Shown: one piece after another, positions 25,581-34,354 of the stretch
How the letters are laid out: every line of letters starts with the position of its first letter
Position numbering within the stretch: the first letter of the stretch is position 1
DNA from: JBAXTE01 sp964653595
GTDB taxonomy: Bacteria; Bacteroidota; Bacteroidia; Bacteroidales; WCHB1-69
Length of the DNA stretch: 51,237 nt
Direction of reading: 5' to 3'
Assembly: GCA_964653595.1 (NCBI GenBank)
Contig: CAZZHH010000023.1
Coordinates: 1-51,237, forward strand
Position numbers and translations under genes: made by a program
The notes under the pieces: generated by a model
Seen by the model: only the letters and a program-made list of their open reading frames with translations
What the model was told of the DNA's origin: nothing
The model's database searches: none

Positions 25581-26543
25581 TTAATATCCAATTTTGTTCA
25601 TTATTTGCTGAGCTACCTGTAAAGCATTTCCGCCATCAGAGACAGTAACCAAGGGGTTTGAATTATCAACAATGCACTGATAAAACAACTCTAACTCCCT
25701 CTGAATAGAATTTATAGGAGCAATTTCGGGAGTTTGTATGTTTACATATTTTTTCTTACCCGATGTAGTCTCAAAAACCATCGAAGGAAAATCAACGTTT
25801 TCAACATCTGTAAGGGTAATAATTTCAGATTTTTTTGTCAGAAAATCGACTGAAATATATGAATTTTGTTGAAAAAAACGTGATTTTCTCATATTCACCA
25901 TCGACACTCTATTTGCTGTAAGATTAGCAACAGCACCATTTTCGAATTCAATTCGAGCATTTGCAATATCGATGGTGTCACTTACTACAGCTACCCCATT
26001 TGCGTGAATTTTTTTGATGGGTGATTTTACAGTACTTAATACAATATCAATATCATGAATCATCAAGTCAAAAACCACAGAAACGTCCGTTCCACGAGGA
26101 TTAAATGATGCCAATCGGTGACATTCGATAAACATAGGGTTTATAATTTTATCGCTAACAGCAATAAAAGCAGGATTTAATCTTTCTACATGTCCAACTT
26201 GAACTTTTACATTCGCTTCGTACGCTAAATTAATAAGCATTCGAGCCTCTTCTGAAGAAGATGCAATTGGTTTTTCGATAAATACATGTTTTAATTTTCG
26301 AATAGCGGCTGATGCATGTTCGAAATGGACTGTTGTAGGGGTTACAATGTCGACTACATCAACATTTCGAATCAGTTCTTCAACAGAAGTAAAACAAGTA
26401 ATATTATATGCTTTAGATATGTTTTTTTGTACTCCTGGATCGATATCATAGAATCCAATCAACTCATAATTAGGAATTTGTAAAATACAATTCAAGTGAA
26501 TTTTCCCCAAATGCCCTATCCCGATAACTCCAATTTTCAACAT
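25581..26543 (-). CDS. Gfo/Idh/MocA-family oxidoreductase
   Basis: A 320-residue NAD(P)-dependent dehydrogenase. The Rossmann motif is IGVIGIGHLGKIH at the N-terminus and the catalytic-lysine motif is EKP with K91, followed by QVGHVERLNPAF and FDLMIHDIDIVLS, where the D and H residues fit the family active site. It should oxidise or reduce a sugar or nucleotide sugar. It is the first gene of the row leading to a lipoprotein and a sugar transferase (gap 128 nt to the next). It is divergent from pcm, with 83 bp between the starts. Confidence 0.88.
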   Translation of the reverse strand: MLKIGVIGIGHLGKIHLNCILQIPNYELIGFYDIDPGVQKNISKAYNITCFTSVEELIRNVDVVDIVTPTTVHFEHASAAIRKLKHVFIEKPIASSSEEARMLINLAYEANVKVQVGHVERLNPAFIAVSDKIINPMFIECHRLASFNPRGTDVSVVFDLMIHDIDIVLSTVKSPIKKIHANGVAVVSDTIDIANARIEFENGAVANLTANRVSMVNMRKSRFFQQNSYISVDFLTKKSEIITLTDVENVDFPSMVFETTSGKKKYVNIQTPEIAPINSIQRELELFYQCIVDNSNPLVTVSDGGNALQVAQQIMNKIGY

Positions 26544-26626
26544 CTATTTGTATTTTTGATGATTTAGCTTTAATTTCGCAAAAGAAACTAAAAAAAACGG
26601 TTTTTCAAAATTTAACTTTACAAAAA

Positions 26627-27274
26627 ATGGTTGACTCATTCAGACACAAAGGATTACGAAAAAAATTAATTGAAGAATTACAAAATAAAGGGATCACAAA
26701 CAAACCTGTGTTGGATGCAATCGGTCAAATTCCTCGTCATCTTTTTCTTGAATCATCCTTTTTAGAGTTTGCATATCAAGACAAAGCTTTCCCAATTGGA
26801 GCAGGACAAACAATTTCTCAACCTTATACAGTAGCAATACAATCCACCTTGTTGAATATTCAAAAGGGAGATAAAGTTCTTGAAATTGGCACAGGTTCGG
26901 GTTATCAAGCAGCTGTTTTATCCTTAATGGGAGCCAAAGTATTTAGCATAGAGCGACAAAAAGAGTTGTTTGTTAAAACAAAAGCTTTGATGGAATTACT
27001 CAAATATAGGATGAAGCTTTTTTATGGAGATGGTTATATGGGACTTCCTGCATTTGCACCATTCAACAAAATCATTATCACATGTGGAGCACCATTTATA
27101 CCTGAAAAGCTGGTAGAACAGCTAAAAATTGGTGGCATCATGGTAATTCCTCTTGGGGAAGATGTACAAACGATGACCACGATTACAAAAATTTCGGAAA
27201 CCGAGTACACCCAAGAAACGCATGGGCAATTCAGATTTGTTCCCATGCTCGAAAATAAGGCCGATAAAAAATAA
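26627..27274 (+). CDS. pcm: Protein-L-isoaspartate O-methyltransferase
   Basis: A 215-residue repair enzyme that methylates isoaspartyl residues of aged proteins with SAM. Family stretches are VLDAIGQIPRHLFLE, AFPIGAGQTISQPYTVA (substrate and SAM contact), VLEIGTGSGYQAAVLSL (motif I) and IIITCGAPFIPEKLVEQLKIGG. The length is usual. A TAACTTTA sequence ends 6 nt before the ATG; if it is a -7 element, the mRNA would be nearly leaderless. The next gene starts 7 nt after the stop and is probably cotranscribed. Confidence 0.94.
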   Translation: MVDSFRHKGLRKKLIEELQNKGITNKPVLDAIGQIPRHLFLESSFLEFAYQDKAFPIGAGQTISQPYTVAIQSTLLNIQKGDKVLEIGTGSGYQAAVLSLMGAKVFSIERQKELFVKTKALMELLKYRMKLFYGDGYMGLPAFAPFNKIIITCGAPFIPEKLVEQLKIGGIMVIPLGEDVQTMTTITKISETEYTQETHGQFRFVPMLENKADKK

Positions 27275-27281
27275 AATAATC

Positions 27282-29255
27282 ATGAAAAAATATACAGAGG
27301 TTGCACAAGCCATCAAAAGTGCTTATAAAAAGCCATATGGATATTTTTCGTGGAGTTTTACTGTCTTTTTTTTCATCGTTACCATTTTCATTTTCCTTCG
27401 TGAACCCCTTGTTGTTTACTACTTGAACTCAAAAATTCAAAATTATAAAAATTCTCATCATGCCATAATCCAATACCAATCCATTTCCTTTAAAGGATTA
27501 TCTACGGCTACTATACATGGATTTTCTCTCCAAAAAATCGATTGTAAACCATTGATAGAGGCTTCTTCTGTGGAGTTAGAAATTGATTTTTGGAAACTAT
27601 TTAGGAAAAGATTATCCATAGAAAATATTGAAGTAGATGATTGCAAAATTAATATAGAAAAAAAAGGGCCAGAAAACAATTTTGACTTCTTGTTTAAGAG
27701 CAATAAACAACAAGAATCAAACGCACAACAAGAGAAAAACCTTGCAAAAAAAGCAGAATCAATAGTTGAATTAGTATTTGATATTTTGCCCAACAAGATG
27801 AATGTCAAAAACTTACAAGTAAACATTTCAAATTCAGATCATGTTGTTCAATTTAGTACAACAAATTTTAGTATCCTTGATCATCAGTTTGACAGTAAAA
27901 TTATTTTTACAGAAACAGGGAAGAGTTCTGTCATAAATGCAATTGGAAAAGTAGATAAAGTTGCCAAAGAAATTTCTATAAAAATGACTGGAGAAGATCG
28001 GTCTCCTATTTCCATTCCATGGATTAAATATCGAAATAATTCATTTGTATGTTTTGATACCATAAATTTTCGACTAAAAAGTGAGGAGCTTACAAATTCC
28101 ACTTATCATTTTTCAGGGATGTGGTTAGCCAATAATCTTCAAATTTTTCATAAAAGAGTGGCTACAGATACTGTCAAATTTGAAAACATAGGAAATGAAT
28201 TTAAAATTAACATAGGAGCCAATTATGTAGAAATGGACAGTACTTCAACGGTAACCATCAATCGATTGCAAATTCATCCTTATGCCCACTTTATATTTTC
28301 AAAACCCAAAAAAATCATTCTCTCGCTTTACAAACCATTTTTTCCAGCGGATGAGCTTTTTAGTTCACTTCCAAATGGACTGTTTAACAACCTTGAAGGT
28401 ATAAAAGTAGCTGGCGAACTTAGTTATCAAGGGTATTTTGAATTAGACATGGCACAACCCGACTCTCTTATTTTTAAATCAGACTTAATTCAAAAGAAAT
28501 TCCAAATTATAGAGCCTGGATTTACCGATTTAAAAAAGATCAATAGTCCATTTATTCATACTATTTTTGATAAAGATATGGAGGTGAAAAAAGTCGAATT
28601 AAGTCCTAATAACCCAAATTTTATTTCATTTAACCAGATTCCTCGTTCGTTGACAAACGCAATATTAATGTCGGAAGATGGTTGGTTTTTTGAGCATGGG
28701 GGGTTCTCTATTGGTGCCTTTAGAGAATCAATTATTGAAAATATCAAGCGCAAAAGATTTGCTCGAGGTGGTAGTACAATTTCGATGCAATTAGTTAAAA
28801 ACCTCTTTTTAAATAAGAATAAAAATATCGCTCGGAAATTGGAAGAGATGTTAATAGTTTGGTTAATTGAAAGGAACAGATTGTCTACAAAAGAAAGAAT
28901 GTTTGAAATATATGTCAACATTATTGAATGGGGTCCAGGTATTTATGGAGCTAAAGAAGCATCTACCTATTATTTCAATAAGGATATTTCGGAATTAACA
29001 TTAGATGAATCTATCTTTTTAGCAGCCATTATTCCAAGTCCAAAAAACTATCGATATTTATTCAACGATGATTTTAGTTTTAAAGAATATATCATCAATC
29101 ACTACACACTTGTCCTTAAGAGAATGGTTGAGCACGAACTAATTCCTCAATCTGAAGCGGATCTTTCTTTGATGAAAGTAACTTTGAGTAAAAATGTGAA
29201 GGAAGAGATATTAAATAAAAGAGCAATCATCAATTCCAAGATTCTTAAAAACTAA
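27282..29255 (+). CDS. GT51 peptidoglycan transglycosylase with AsmA-like N-terminal region
   Basis: A 657-residue membrane protein. A single transmembrane helix (about 23-45) is followed by a roughly 380-residue periplasmic region with AsmA-like beta repeats (SVELEIDFWKLFRKRLSIEN, then IEVDDCKINIEKKGPENNFD). The GT51 domain of the MtgA/PBP1 type comes last: EDGWFFEHGG with catalytic E465, RGGSTISMQLVKNLFL, RKLEEMLIVWLIER, YVNIIEWGPGIYGAKEAS and FLAAIIPSPKNY. No transpeptidase domain follows, so it would polymerise glycan strands from lipid II without cross-linking. ATG 27282 is preferred over the longer open frame, which lies inside pcm. Its stop abuts the stop of the convergent TPR gene with no gap. 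Confidence 0.87.
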   Translation: MKKYTEVAQAIKSAYKKPYGYFSWSFTVFFFIVTIFIFLREPLVVYYLNSKIQNYKNSHHAIIQYQSISFKGLSTATIHGFSLQKIDCKPLIEASSVELEIDFWKLFRKRLSIENIEVDDCKINIEKKGPENNFDFLFKSNKQQESNAQQEKNLAKKAESIVELVFDILPNKMNVKNLQVNISNSDHVVQFSTTNFSILDHQFDSKIIFTETGKSSVINAIGKVDKVAKEISIKMTGEDRSPISIPWIKYRNNSFVCFDTINFRLKSEELTNSTYHFSGMWLANNLQIFHKRVATDTVKFENIGNEFKINIGANYVEMDSTSTVTINRLQIHPYAHFIFSKPKKIILSLYKPFFPADELFSSLPNGLFNNLEGIKVAGELSYQGYFELDMAQPDSLIFKSDLIQKKFQIIEPGFTDLKKINSPFIHTIFDKDMEVKKVELSPNNPNFISFNQIPRSLTNAILMSEDGWFFEHGGFSIGAFRESIIENIKRKRFARGGSTISMQLVKNLFLNKNKNIARKLEEMLIVWLIERNRLSTKERMFEIYVNIIEWGPGIYGAKEASTYYFNKDISELTLDESIFLAAIIPSPKNYRYLFNDDFSFKEYIINHYTLVLKRMVEHELIPQSEADLSLMKVTLSKNVKEEILNKRAIINSKILKN

Positions 29256-30488
29256 TCATCTGCAGTATTTTTTTGTTCTCTCGATAGCATCTTTATACCC
29301 AAGTTCGGATGAAATTTTCAAGTCTGCACACCCACCTGCTGGATCTTTTAAATTGTCTTTGCATGCACCTCGATAAAAATAGGCCATTCCCGATGTGGGG
29401 TTTAATTTAATTGCATCATTAAAATCATCGAGTGCATTTTTAAATTTTTGTTGATCGAACAGAGTAATGCCACGGTATAAATAACCCTCCCACCCGTTAG
29501 GATTTACCTCAATGGCTTTTCTAAAATCTAGCAATGCCTGATTTATCTTCTTCATTTTCAGATATACTCTTCCCCTATTTACATAAGTCAAATAATTATC
29601 TCGCTCGAAGAGAATTGCCTTATTAAAATCTTTTTGAGCTAGTGGATAATTATTTAAATTGGTATAACAATCGCCTCTTTTGGCATAAATATCAGCATTT
29701 TTGGATTTATAAATGGTAATCAATTTGGAATAATCTGCAATTGCCTTTTCCCATTGTTCAGAAATATAATAACAATCAGCTCGTCGAGCTGTAAGGTCTT
29801 CATTTTCAATTTTTAGATCAATCGCCCTAGAATAATCGGTTGCCGCCAAGGAATATTTCCCAAGATGTTGATACATAATCCCCCTATTGAAAAAAGCATC
29901 CCCTTCATCAGGTTTTAAATGGATTGCTGTATTATAATCGGTCAAAGCATCGTTTGACAAATTCAAATAGCTATTGCATTTTCCTCTACGCAAAAAAGCA
30001 ACTGCATCACTTTTGTCTAATTTAATAAGCTCTGATAAGTCCCTTTTTGCTAAATTCCACTCCTTTAGCTCCATGTAGGAATTTGCCCTAGAGCTATAAC
30101 CTTCTGTCATATCTGGCTTTAAATCAATCACTTTAGAAAAATCTTCAACTGCTTTTGAGAATTTTTTCTGAGAAAAATAGAGCATTCCGCGATAGTAAAA
30201 TCCTTTCGAAGATTTTGGATTTTTTGTCAAAGCAACATGATAATCTGCTAATGCAGAATCTTTTTTTCCAATATTTTCATAGCACTTACCACGTTCTAGG
30301 TTCGCTTCATAATAGGAAATATTAGAATGAATAGCTTTGGTGAAAAGCGCGATAGCTGCCTTATAGTCCTTAATCTTCATTTTCTCAAGCCCTTGATCGT
30401 ACATTTTTCCTGCCTGTTGCCCAGATAATGAAAAATGTGTGCTTAAAATGGAGAGAATAATGATAAAAGTTGCTTTTGTATAGTTCAT
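29256..30488 (-). CDS. Secreted tetratricopeptide-repeat protein
   Basis: A 410-residue protein with a signal peptide (about 1-23, ending SLSGQ) followed by roughly eleven TPR units of 34 residues from about residue 27 to 395, such as DYKAAIALFTKAIHSNISYY, KGFYYRGMLYFSQKKFSKAV and GMAYFYRGACKDNLKDPAG. The last unit has the Sel1-like cysteine pattern GGCADLKISSELGY. TPR solenoids bind partner proteins; the partner here is unknown. It ends exactly next to the transglycosylase gene on the other strand, so the two mRNAs must overlap at their 3' ends. Confidence 0.88.
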   Translation of the reverse strand: MNYTKATFIIILSILSTHFSLSGQQAGKMYDQGLEKMKIKDYKAAIALFTKAIHSNISYYEANLERGKCYENIGKKDSALADYHVALTKNPKSSKGFYYRGMLYFSQKKFSKAVEDFSKVIDLKPDMTEGYSSRANSYMELKEWNLAKRDLSELIKLDKSDAVAFLRRGKCNSYLNLSNDALTDYNTAIHLKPDEGDAFFNRGIMYQHLGKYSLAATDYSRAIDLKIENEDLTARRADCYYISEQWEKAIADYSKLITIYKSKNADIYAKRGDCYTNLNNYPLAQKDFNKAILFERDNYLTYVNRGRVYLKMKKINQALLDFRKAIEVNPNGWEGYLYRGITLFDQQKFKNALDDFNDAIKLNPTSGMAYFYRGACKDNLKDPAGGCADLKISSELGYKDAIERTKKYCR

Positions 30489-30524
30489 CTTTTGTAATTT
30501 AAATTAACCTGGATATAGAAAGCT

Positions 30525-30564
30525 AATAAAAAAGACAACTCAAATAAAATCAAGTTGTCTTTTT
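30525..30564 (-). terminator. Terminator of the acetate transporter gene
   Basis: A perfect 12-bp stem (30529-30540 with 30553-30564) has a 12-nt loop; the stem itself ends in T5 on the minus strand. It lies 19 nt past the stop of the satP-like gene. Confidence 0.75.
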
Positions 30565-30583
30565 AAAAGATATTTTTTACCAA

Positions 30584-31156
30584 CTATGAAACATAGTTTT
30601 TTATTAGCGGTTTTCCTAATCCGAGTACTTTTTTTCCTGCAAGATCATTCATAATTGATGCAATCATCATATACCAAGCAGAAAAAGCACATAATATTAA
30701 TACTACAGCAGCAATCGTGTCAAAAAATTCTGGGCCAAAATGACCTAAATCAAGTAATATAAAACCCAACAATAACAACCCAAATGTAGTTGCCATTGCA
30801 GTATGAACTCCCAACGATGCAATGAACATCAAAACGGTATACCCAGTCCAAGCAACCAAATACCAACCAACATCGGTACGTGAAGATTTATAAATATCAT
30901 AATGATTGAGCAACCAAATAATACTTAAGCCAATCCAAAAAGCGCCATAAGAAACAAATGCAGAATACCCAAAATTGTTTCCCATTTTTTGTTCTTGAAA
31001 TCCAGCGATCATTTGTGCAAGACCACCAAAGATAATTCCCATTGCCAAAACTGGCCCTAATCCCAAGAACCCTAAATTATGAATTTGTAATAATAATGTT
31101 GTCAAACCAAAACCGGCAAGACCAACAACGGCAGGATTTCCTGTCTTTTTTTCCAT
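30584..31156 (-). CDS. satP: Acetate/succinate transporter, GPR1/FUN34/YaaH family
   Basis: A 190-residue inner-membrane protein with six hydrophobic segments. The family signature NPAVVGLAGFGLTTLLL is at the N-terminus, followed by FGGLAQMIAGFQEQKMGNNF, SYGAFWIGLSIIW and a C-terminal WYMMIASIMND. Members move acetate, and in E. coli also succinate, with protons. It is monocistronic with its own terminator. On the minus strand a TACTTTTG box (31196-31189) lies 33 nt before the start and may be the -7 element. The substrate assignment rests on family only. Confidence 0.9.
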   Translation of the reverse strand: MEKKTGNPAVVGLAGFGLTTLLLQIHNLGFLGLGPVLAMGIIFGGLAQMIAGFQEQKMGNNFGYSAFVSYGAFWIGLSIIWLLNHYDIYKSSRTDVGWYLVAWTGYTVLMFIASLGVHTAMATTFGLLLLGFILLDLGHFGPEFFDTIAAVVLILCAFSAWYMMIASIMNDLAGKKVLGLGKPLIKNYVS

Positions 31157-31397
31157 AAAAAAAATGTTTGTTTGATTAATAATTCATGCAAAAGTAAGTT
31201 TTTTTTTGCAAGTAAAAAAAAATCTTACTTTTATCCTTTGGGTTACCTTAATTTTAATTCTATTCGGTTGTTAGAGGAGTTTTCAAATGTGACAATTCTT
31301 TCCTAAATGGAGTTTCAATTGATTTTTAGATTCCCAAACTAAAAAAATAAGATTTAGCTAGGGTTATCATTTTATATCAACGATGTATTTGGAACTA

Positions 31398-32096
31398 CTA
31401 ATCATCGCTACCCGACCCAGTGAATATTAAGATGTAATAGATAAGTGTGGCCAAAGAGCCTAGTGCTGCCACTAAATATGTTCGTGCAGCCCAGCTTAGA
31501 GCATCTTTTGCTTGATCATGTTCTTCCCCAGAGGTGATTCCCGTGTTATTAAGCCATGCTAATGCACGACGAGAAGCATCATACTCCACAGGTAAAGTAA
31601 TTACCGAGAATAATGTGGTTAAAGCAAAAAGAGCAATTCCAATAAATAACAGCGTTGGAAATACATTGAGCAACAAAATACCTCCTAAAATAACCCATTG
31701 AACAAGATGAGAGCTGACGTTAACAATAGGTACTAATGCGGATCTCATTTTTAAAAAACTATATGCTGTAGCATGTTGAACCGCGTGACCACATTCATGA
31801 GCGGCAACAGCAGCAGCAGATACAGTAGCTTGAGAATATACGGATGGACTTAAGTTTACCGTTTTATTAACAGGATTATAATGGTCCGTTAACTCTCCAG
31901 AAACTGACACTACAGTAACATCTGCAATGCCATGATCTCGCAACATCTTTTCGGCAATCTCCTTGCCTGTCATGCCCATTCGAAATGGAGTGCGAGAATA
32001 TTTTTTAAATTTAGACTTCAATTGAGAGCTAACTGCTAAACTTATTAGCATAAATACTCCAAAAATGATCCATTCTCCATAAAAATAACTAGTCAT
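31398..32096 (-). CDS. Membrane zinc metallopeptidase, YugP-like
   Basis: A 232-residue membrane protein of the putative neutral zinc metallopeptidase family (Zn_peptidase_2). The zinc site is HECGH at residues 100-104 within AAVAAHECGHAVQHATAYS, the family hallmark. There is one N-terminal helix (about 5-22) and helices near 130-165 and 205-225. Stretches typical of the family are TGKEIAEKMLRDHGI, SVSGELTDHYNPVNKTVNLS and LPVEYDASRRALAWL. It stands alone; the 241-bp gap to satP holds only AT-rich sequence and the possible satP promoter. The physiological substrate is unknown. Confidence 0.88.
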   Translation of the reverse strand: MTSYFYGEWIIFGVFMLISLAVSSQLKSKFKKYSRTPFRMGMTGKEIAEKMLRDHGIADVTVVSVSGELTDHYNPVNKTVNLSPSVYSQATVSAAAVAAHECGHAVQHATAYSFLKMRSALVPIVNVSSHLVQWVILGGILLLNVFPTLLFIGIALFALTTLFSVITLPVEYDASRRALAWLNNTGITSGEEHDQAKDALSWAARTYLVAALGSLATLIYYILIFTGSGSDD

Positions 32097-32196
32097 AAGT
32101 GTAATTTTTTAAATTTGTTGACACAGAAGGATTGCAAAAAAACGACCAATCTTAAAAAACTGACTTTTTGTCAGATAAATAGTTGAAAAATATAAA

Positions 32197-32226
32197 TTGA
32201 TAATTTGAAAAAAAATCTTAAATTAG
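32197..32226 (+). promoter_or_regulatory. Promoter of a lipoprotein gene
   Basis: TTG at 32197-32199, 19 nt, then TAAATTAG at 32219-32226, one base off the TAnnTTTG consensus. The ATG at 32254 follows after 27 nt. Confidence 0.5.
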
Positions 32227-32253
32227 CAACTTATAAACTAAAACATTTTATGT

Positions 32254-32805
32254 ATGAAAAAACAACTATTTTTAATTTTGGTGTTACCAATGGTAATGTT
32301 TGTCTCATCTTGCTCTCAAAGCAATGAAAAAAAATCTGACAAAATTTCGTTTTCAAGTGCTATAGAGTATAACGATTATATTGTTAATCTGCAAACTAAA
32401 ACCATAAAAGAGATATTAGCACTCACAGATCAGCTAAAAAATGGGGATTCTCTTGCTATTCAACAATCGTTTAATAAATTTGGAACTCAAGCAAAAAAAT
32501 CCCTTGAAGATTTAAAAAAATTAGACTCTTTTAAGGGAGATGTTTCCTTTAGAAATAGCGCTTTAGATTTATTTCAATTTTATGTTACTATTTACGAAGT
32601 AGACTACAAAGAGATGATAAATATAGTTACTAAAAAGAACGTAACGGATAAAGATCTTGCAAGAGTTGATCAAATTGTAGCTAAGGTTTCTACCGATGAA
32701 GTAAAATTTGACGATAACTTCGCCAAAGCTCAACAGGCATTTGCAGAAAAAAACAACATGAAGATTATTAAAAATGAGCTTCAAGACGAAATTGATAATA
32801 AATAA
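32254..32805 (+). CDS. Helical predicted lipoprotein, unknown function
   Basis: A 183-residue protein with a signal peptide and lipobox (FVSSC, Cys about 20) followed by a Ser/Lys linker. The mature part is almost wholly helical and charged (SAIEYNDYIVNLQTKTIKEI, ALTDQLKNGDSLAIQQSFNK, then DFYVTIYEV-like and EVKFDDNFAKAQQAFAEKNN). It resembles small surface lipoproteins of the LIC11966-like group, but I hold that identification weakly. It is monocistronic, with its own promoter and a good terminator. Confidence 0.7.
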   Translation: MKKQLFLILVLPMVMFVSSCSQSNEKKSDKISFSSAIEYNDYIVNLQTKTIKEILALTDQLKNGDSLAIQQSFNKFGTQAKKSLEDLKKLDSFKGDVSFRNSALDLFQFYVTIYEVDYKEMINIVTKKNVTDKDLARVDQIVAKVSTDEVKFDDNFAKAQQAFAEKNNMKIIKNELQDEIDNK

Positions 32806-32860
32806 TAAATGTCACAATTTTAATTACAATTAACTTTATATCACGTATTATAAAATTCTA

Positions 32861-32902
32861 AAAGACATCTCTTTATATTTTTAAGAGGTGTCTTTGTTTT
32901 TT
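32861..32902 (+). terminator. Terminator of the helical lipoprotein gene
   Basis: A 13-bp stem (32861-32873 with 32883-32895, one G-T pair) has a 9-nt loop and is followed by GTTTTTT. Confidence 0.8.
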
Positions 32903-32999
32903 ACATTGTAGGGCAAATTTTTTTGATGTAAATCAACTCAACCCAAAAACAAATGCACTTCTGGATTAATATATTAGTATGGGTTAAAAAGAAAACAAG

Positions 33000-34283
33000 T
33001 TATTTTTTTGAACTTTTTGCAATCTTATTATAAACGAGTAATCCTACAATTGTAAAAAGTCCGATGCTGCTAAAAATGAGCCACAATGTGGTAGGATCAT
33101 GAAGTTTATCGACGAAATACACATATAATTGCGCCCCCAGAATTCCACCTACAAAACTACCAATCACTCCGTATAAAAATGAATATCCCAAATAGAGCGC
33201 CTTCATATCCTCAGGCGCAATCATGCCCACATACGAAAGGAACTTTGGATGTGCTGTCATTTCACCAACTGAGAAGATGATGGTGCCGACAACAAAAAAC
33301 CAGATATTGGTGGAAATGGCAAATATAATCATACCGAAAGTGGCAATGGCAATGCCTGTGATCATGGTCGGCAGCGGTTTCCATTTCTTTACGATGGCCG
33401 AAATAAACAGTTGCAAACAGATAATGGCACCCGCATTGATAACAGTAACATGTTCTACATCAAATTTCCAGGTAGGATTTTCAATAAACAAAGATAGAAA
33501 GCTGTTTATGGCTGTATTCAACTCCGTGGCATCCACATAGTCACGCACGTAATAAAGCACGGTATCAAACATCTGAAAATAGAGAATCCAAAAGCAGGAA
33601 TAAATTACTATTAATCCAATGAATCGAAAGTCCTTTATTACCATTACAGCTTCAGCTAAGACCTGGCCAATGGTTTTGGTTGACTTCGCCCGCTCGGGCT
33701 CTTTGTATAAAAATAGATTCAGAATCAACATGGAACCGGTGGCGATGGCAGCCATATAGAAAATATAGGAATACGAAATTTCTTTTAAAATTGGTATCAA
33801 TATTAATGGGAACAAAAATGCGCCCAAATTGATAACCCAATAAAAAATTCCAAAACCTAAGGATGAATTTGACTCATTTGTGCTCCTAGCTATGGTTCCT
33901 GAGATAATGGGCTTAAAAAAACCAGCTCCGATTGCCATGAGAATAAGAGAGGCAAAAACAGTGTAATAATCAGAAGCCAATCCAGTGAGTAAATATCCGA
34001 TGCTCATTACGGCAAAGGCTCCCATCAATACTTTCCTGTATCCGAAACGTTCGGCAATGGCGCCCGACAAAATCGGCAACAAATATAAAAGTGGCGTAAT
34101 CGTACTCTTGATGAGCCCCACTCCTTCTTTTGAAAACCCCAATCCCCCATCGCCAACTTTTGTAATCAAAAAGACGGAAAGAACGGACATAACGCCATAA
34201 TAGGAACCTCTTTCGAAGAACTCCATAAAGATGACCGTCCAGTAATTGCGTGGAAAGGATTTGATGCCGCTGCTGTTTTTCAT
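33000..34283 (-). CDS. POT/MFS-family peptide transporter-like protein
   Basis: A 427-residue inner-membrane protein with about 12 hydrophobic segments. The N-terminal EFFERGSYYGV matches the proton-coupled oligopeptide transporter signature ExxERxxYYG, and the loop GAIAERFGYRKVLM is the MFS motif between helices 2 and 3. GAGFFKPIISGTIAR is also POT-like. It is shorter than typical DtpA-type proteins. It lies 71 nt downstream of the restriction-modification cassette on the same strand, so it could be cotranscribed, though no functional link is clear. The substrate is unknown; di- or tripeptides are the family guess. Confidence 0.82.
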   Translation of the reverse strand: MKNSSGIKSFPRNYWTVIFMEFFERGSYYGVMSVLSVFLITKVGDGGLGFSKEGVGLIKSTITPLLYLLPILSGAIAERFGYRKVLMGAFAVMSIGYLLTGLASDYYTVFASLILMAIGAGFFKPIISGTIARSTNESNSSLGFGIFYWVINLGAFLFPLILIPILKEISYSYIFYMAAIATGSMLILNLFLYKEPERAKSTKTIGQVLAEAVMVIKDFRFIGLIVIYSCFWILYFQMFDTVLYYVRDYVDATELNTAINSFLSLFIENPTWKFDVEHVTVINAGAIICLQLFISAIVKKWKPLPTMITGIAIATFGMIIFAISTNIWFFVVGTIIFSVGEMTAHPKFLSYVGMIAPEDMKALYLGYSFLYGVIGSFVGGILGAQLYVYFVDKLHDPTTLWLIFSSIGLFTIVGLLVYNKIAKSSKK

Positions 34284-34354
34284 ATTTGGATTTTAATTTT
34301 TATTTGTTTTATAAGTGATTAATTTTGAATTGCGAAATCCCCAATTGGCCCTTT

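Noticed and set aside
25376..25591. Minus-strand frame of 71 codons between the lipoprotein and oxidoreductase genes
   Set aside because: It overlaps the signal peptide region of the lipoprotein gene in another frame and has the look of translated AT-rich DNA.
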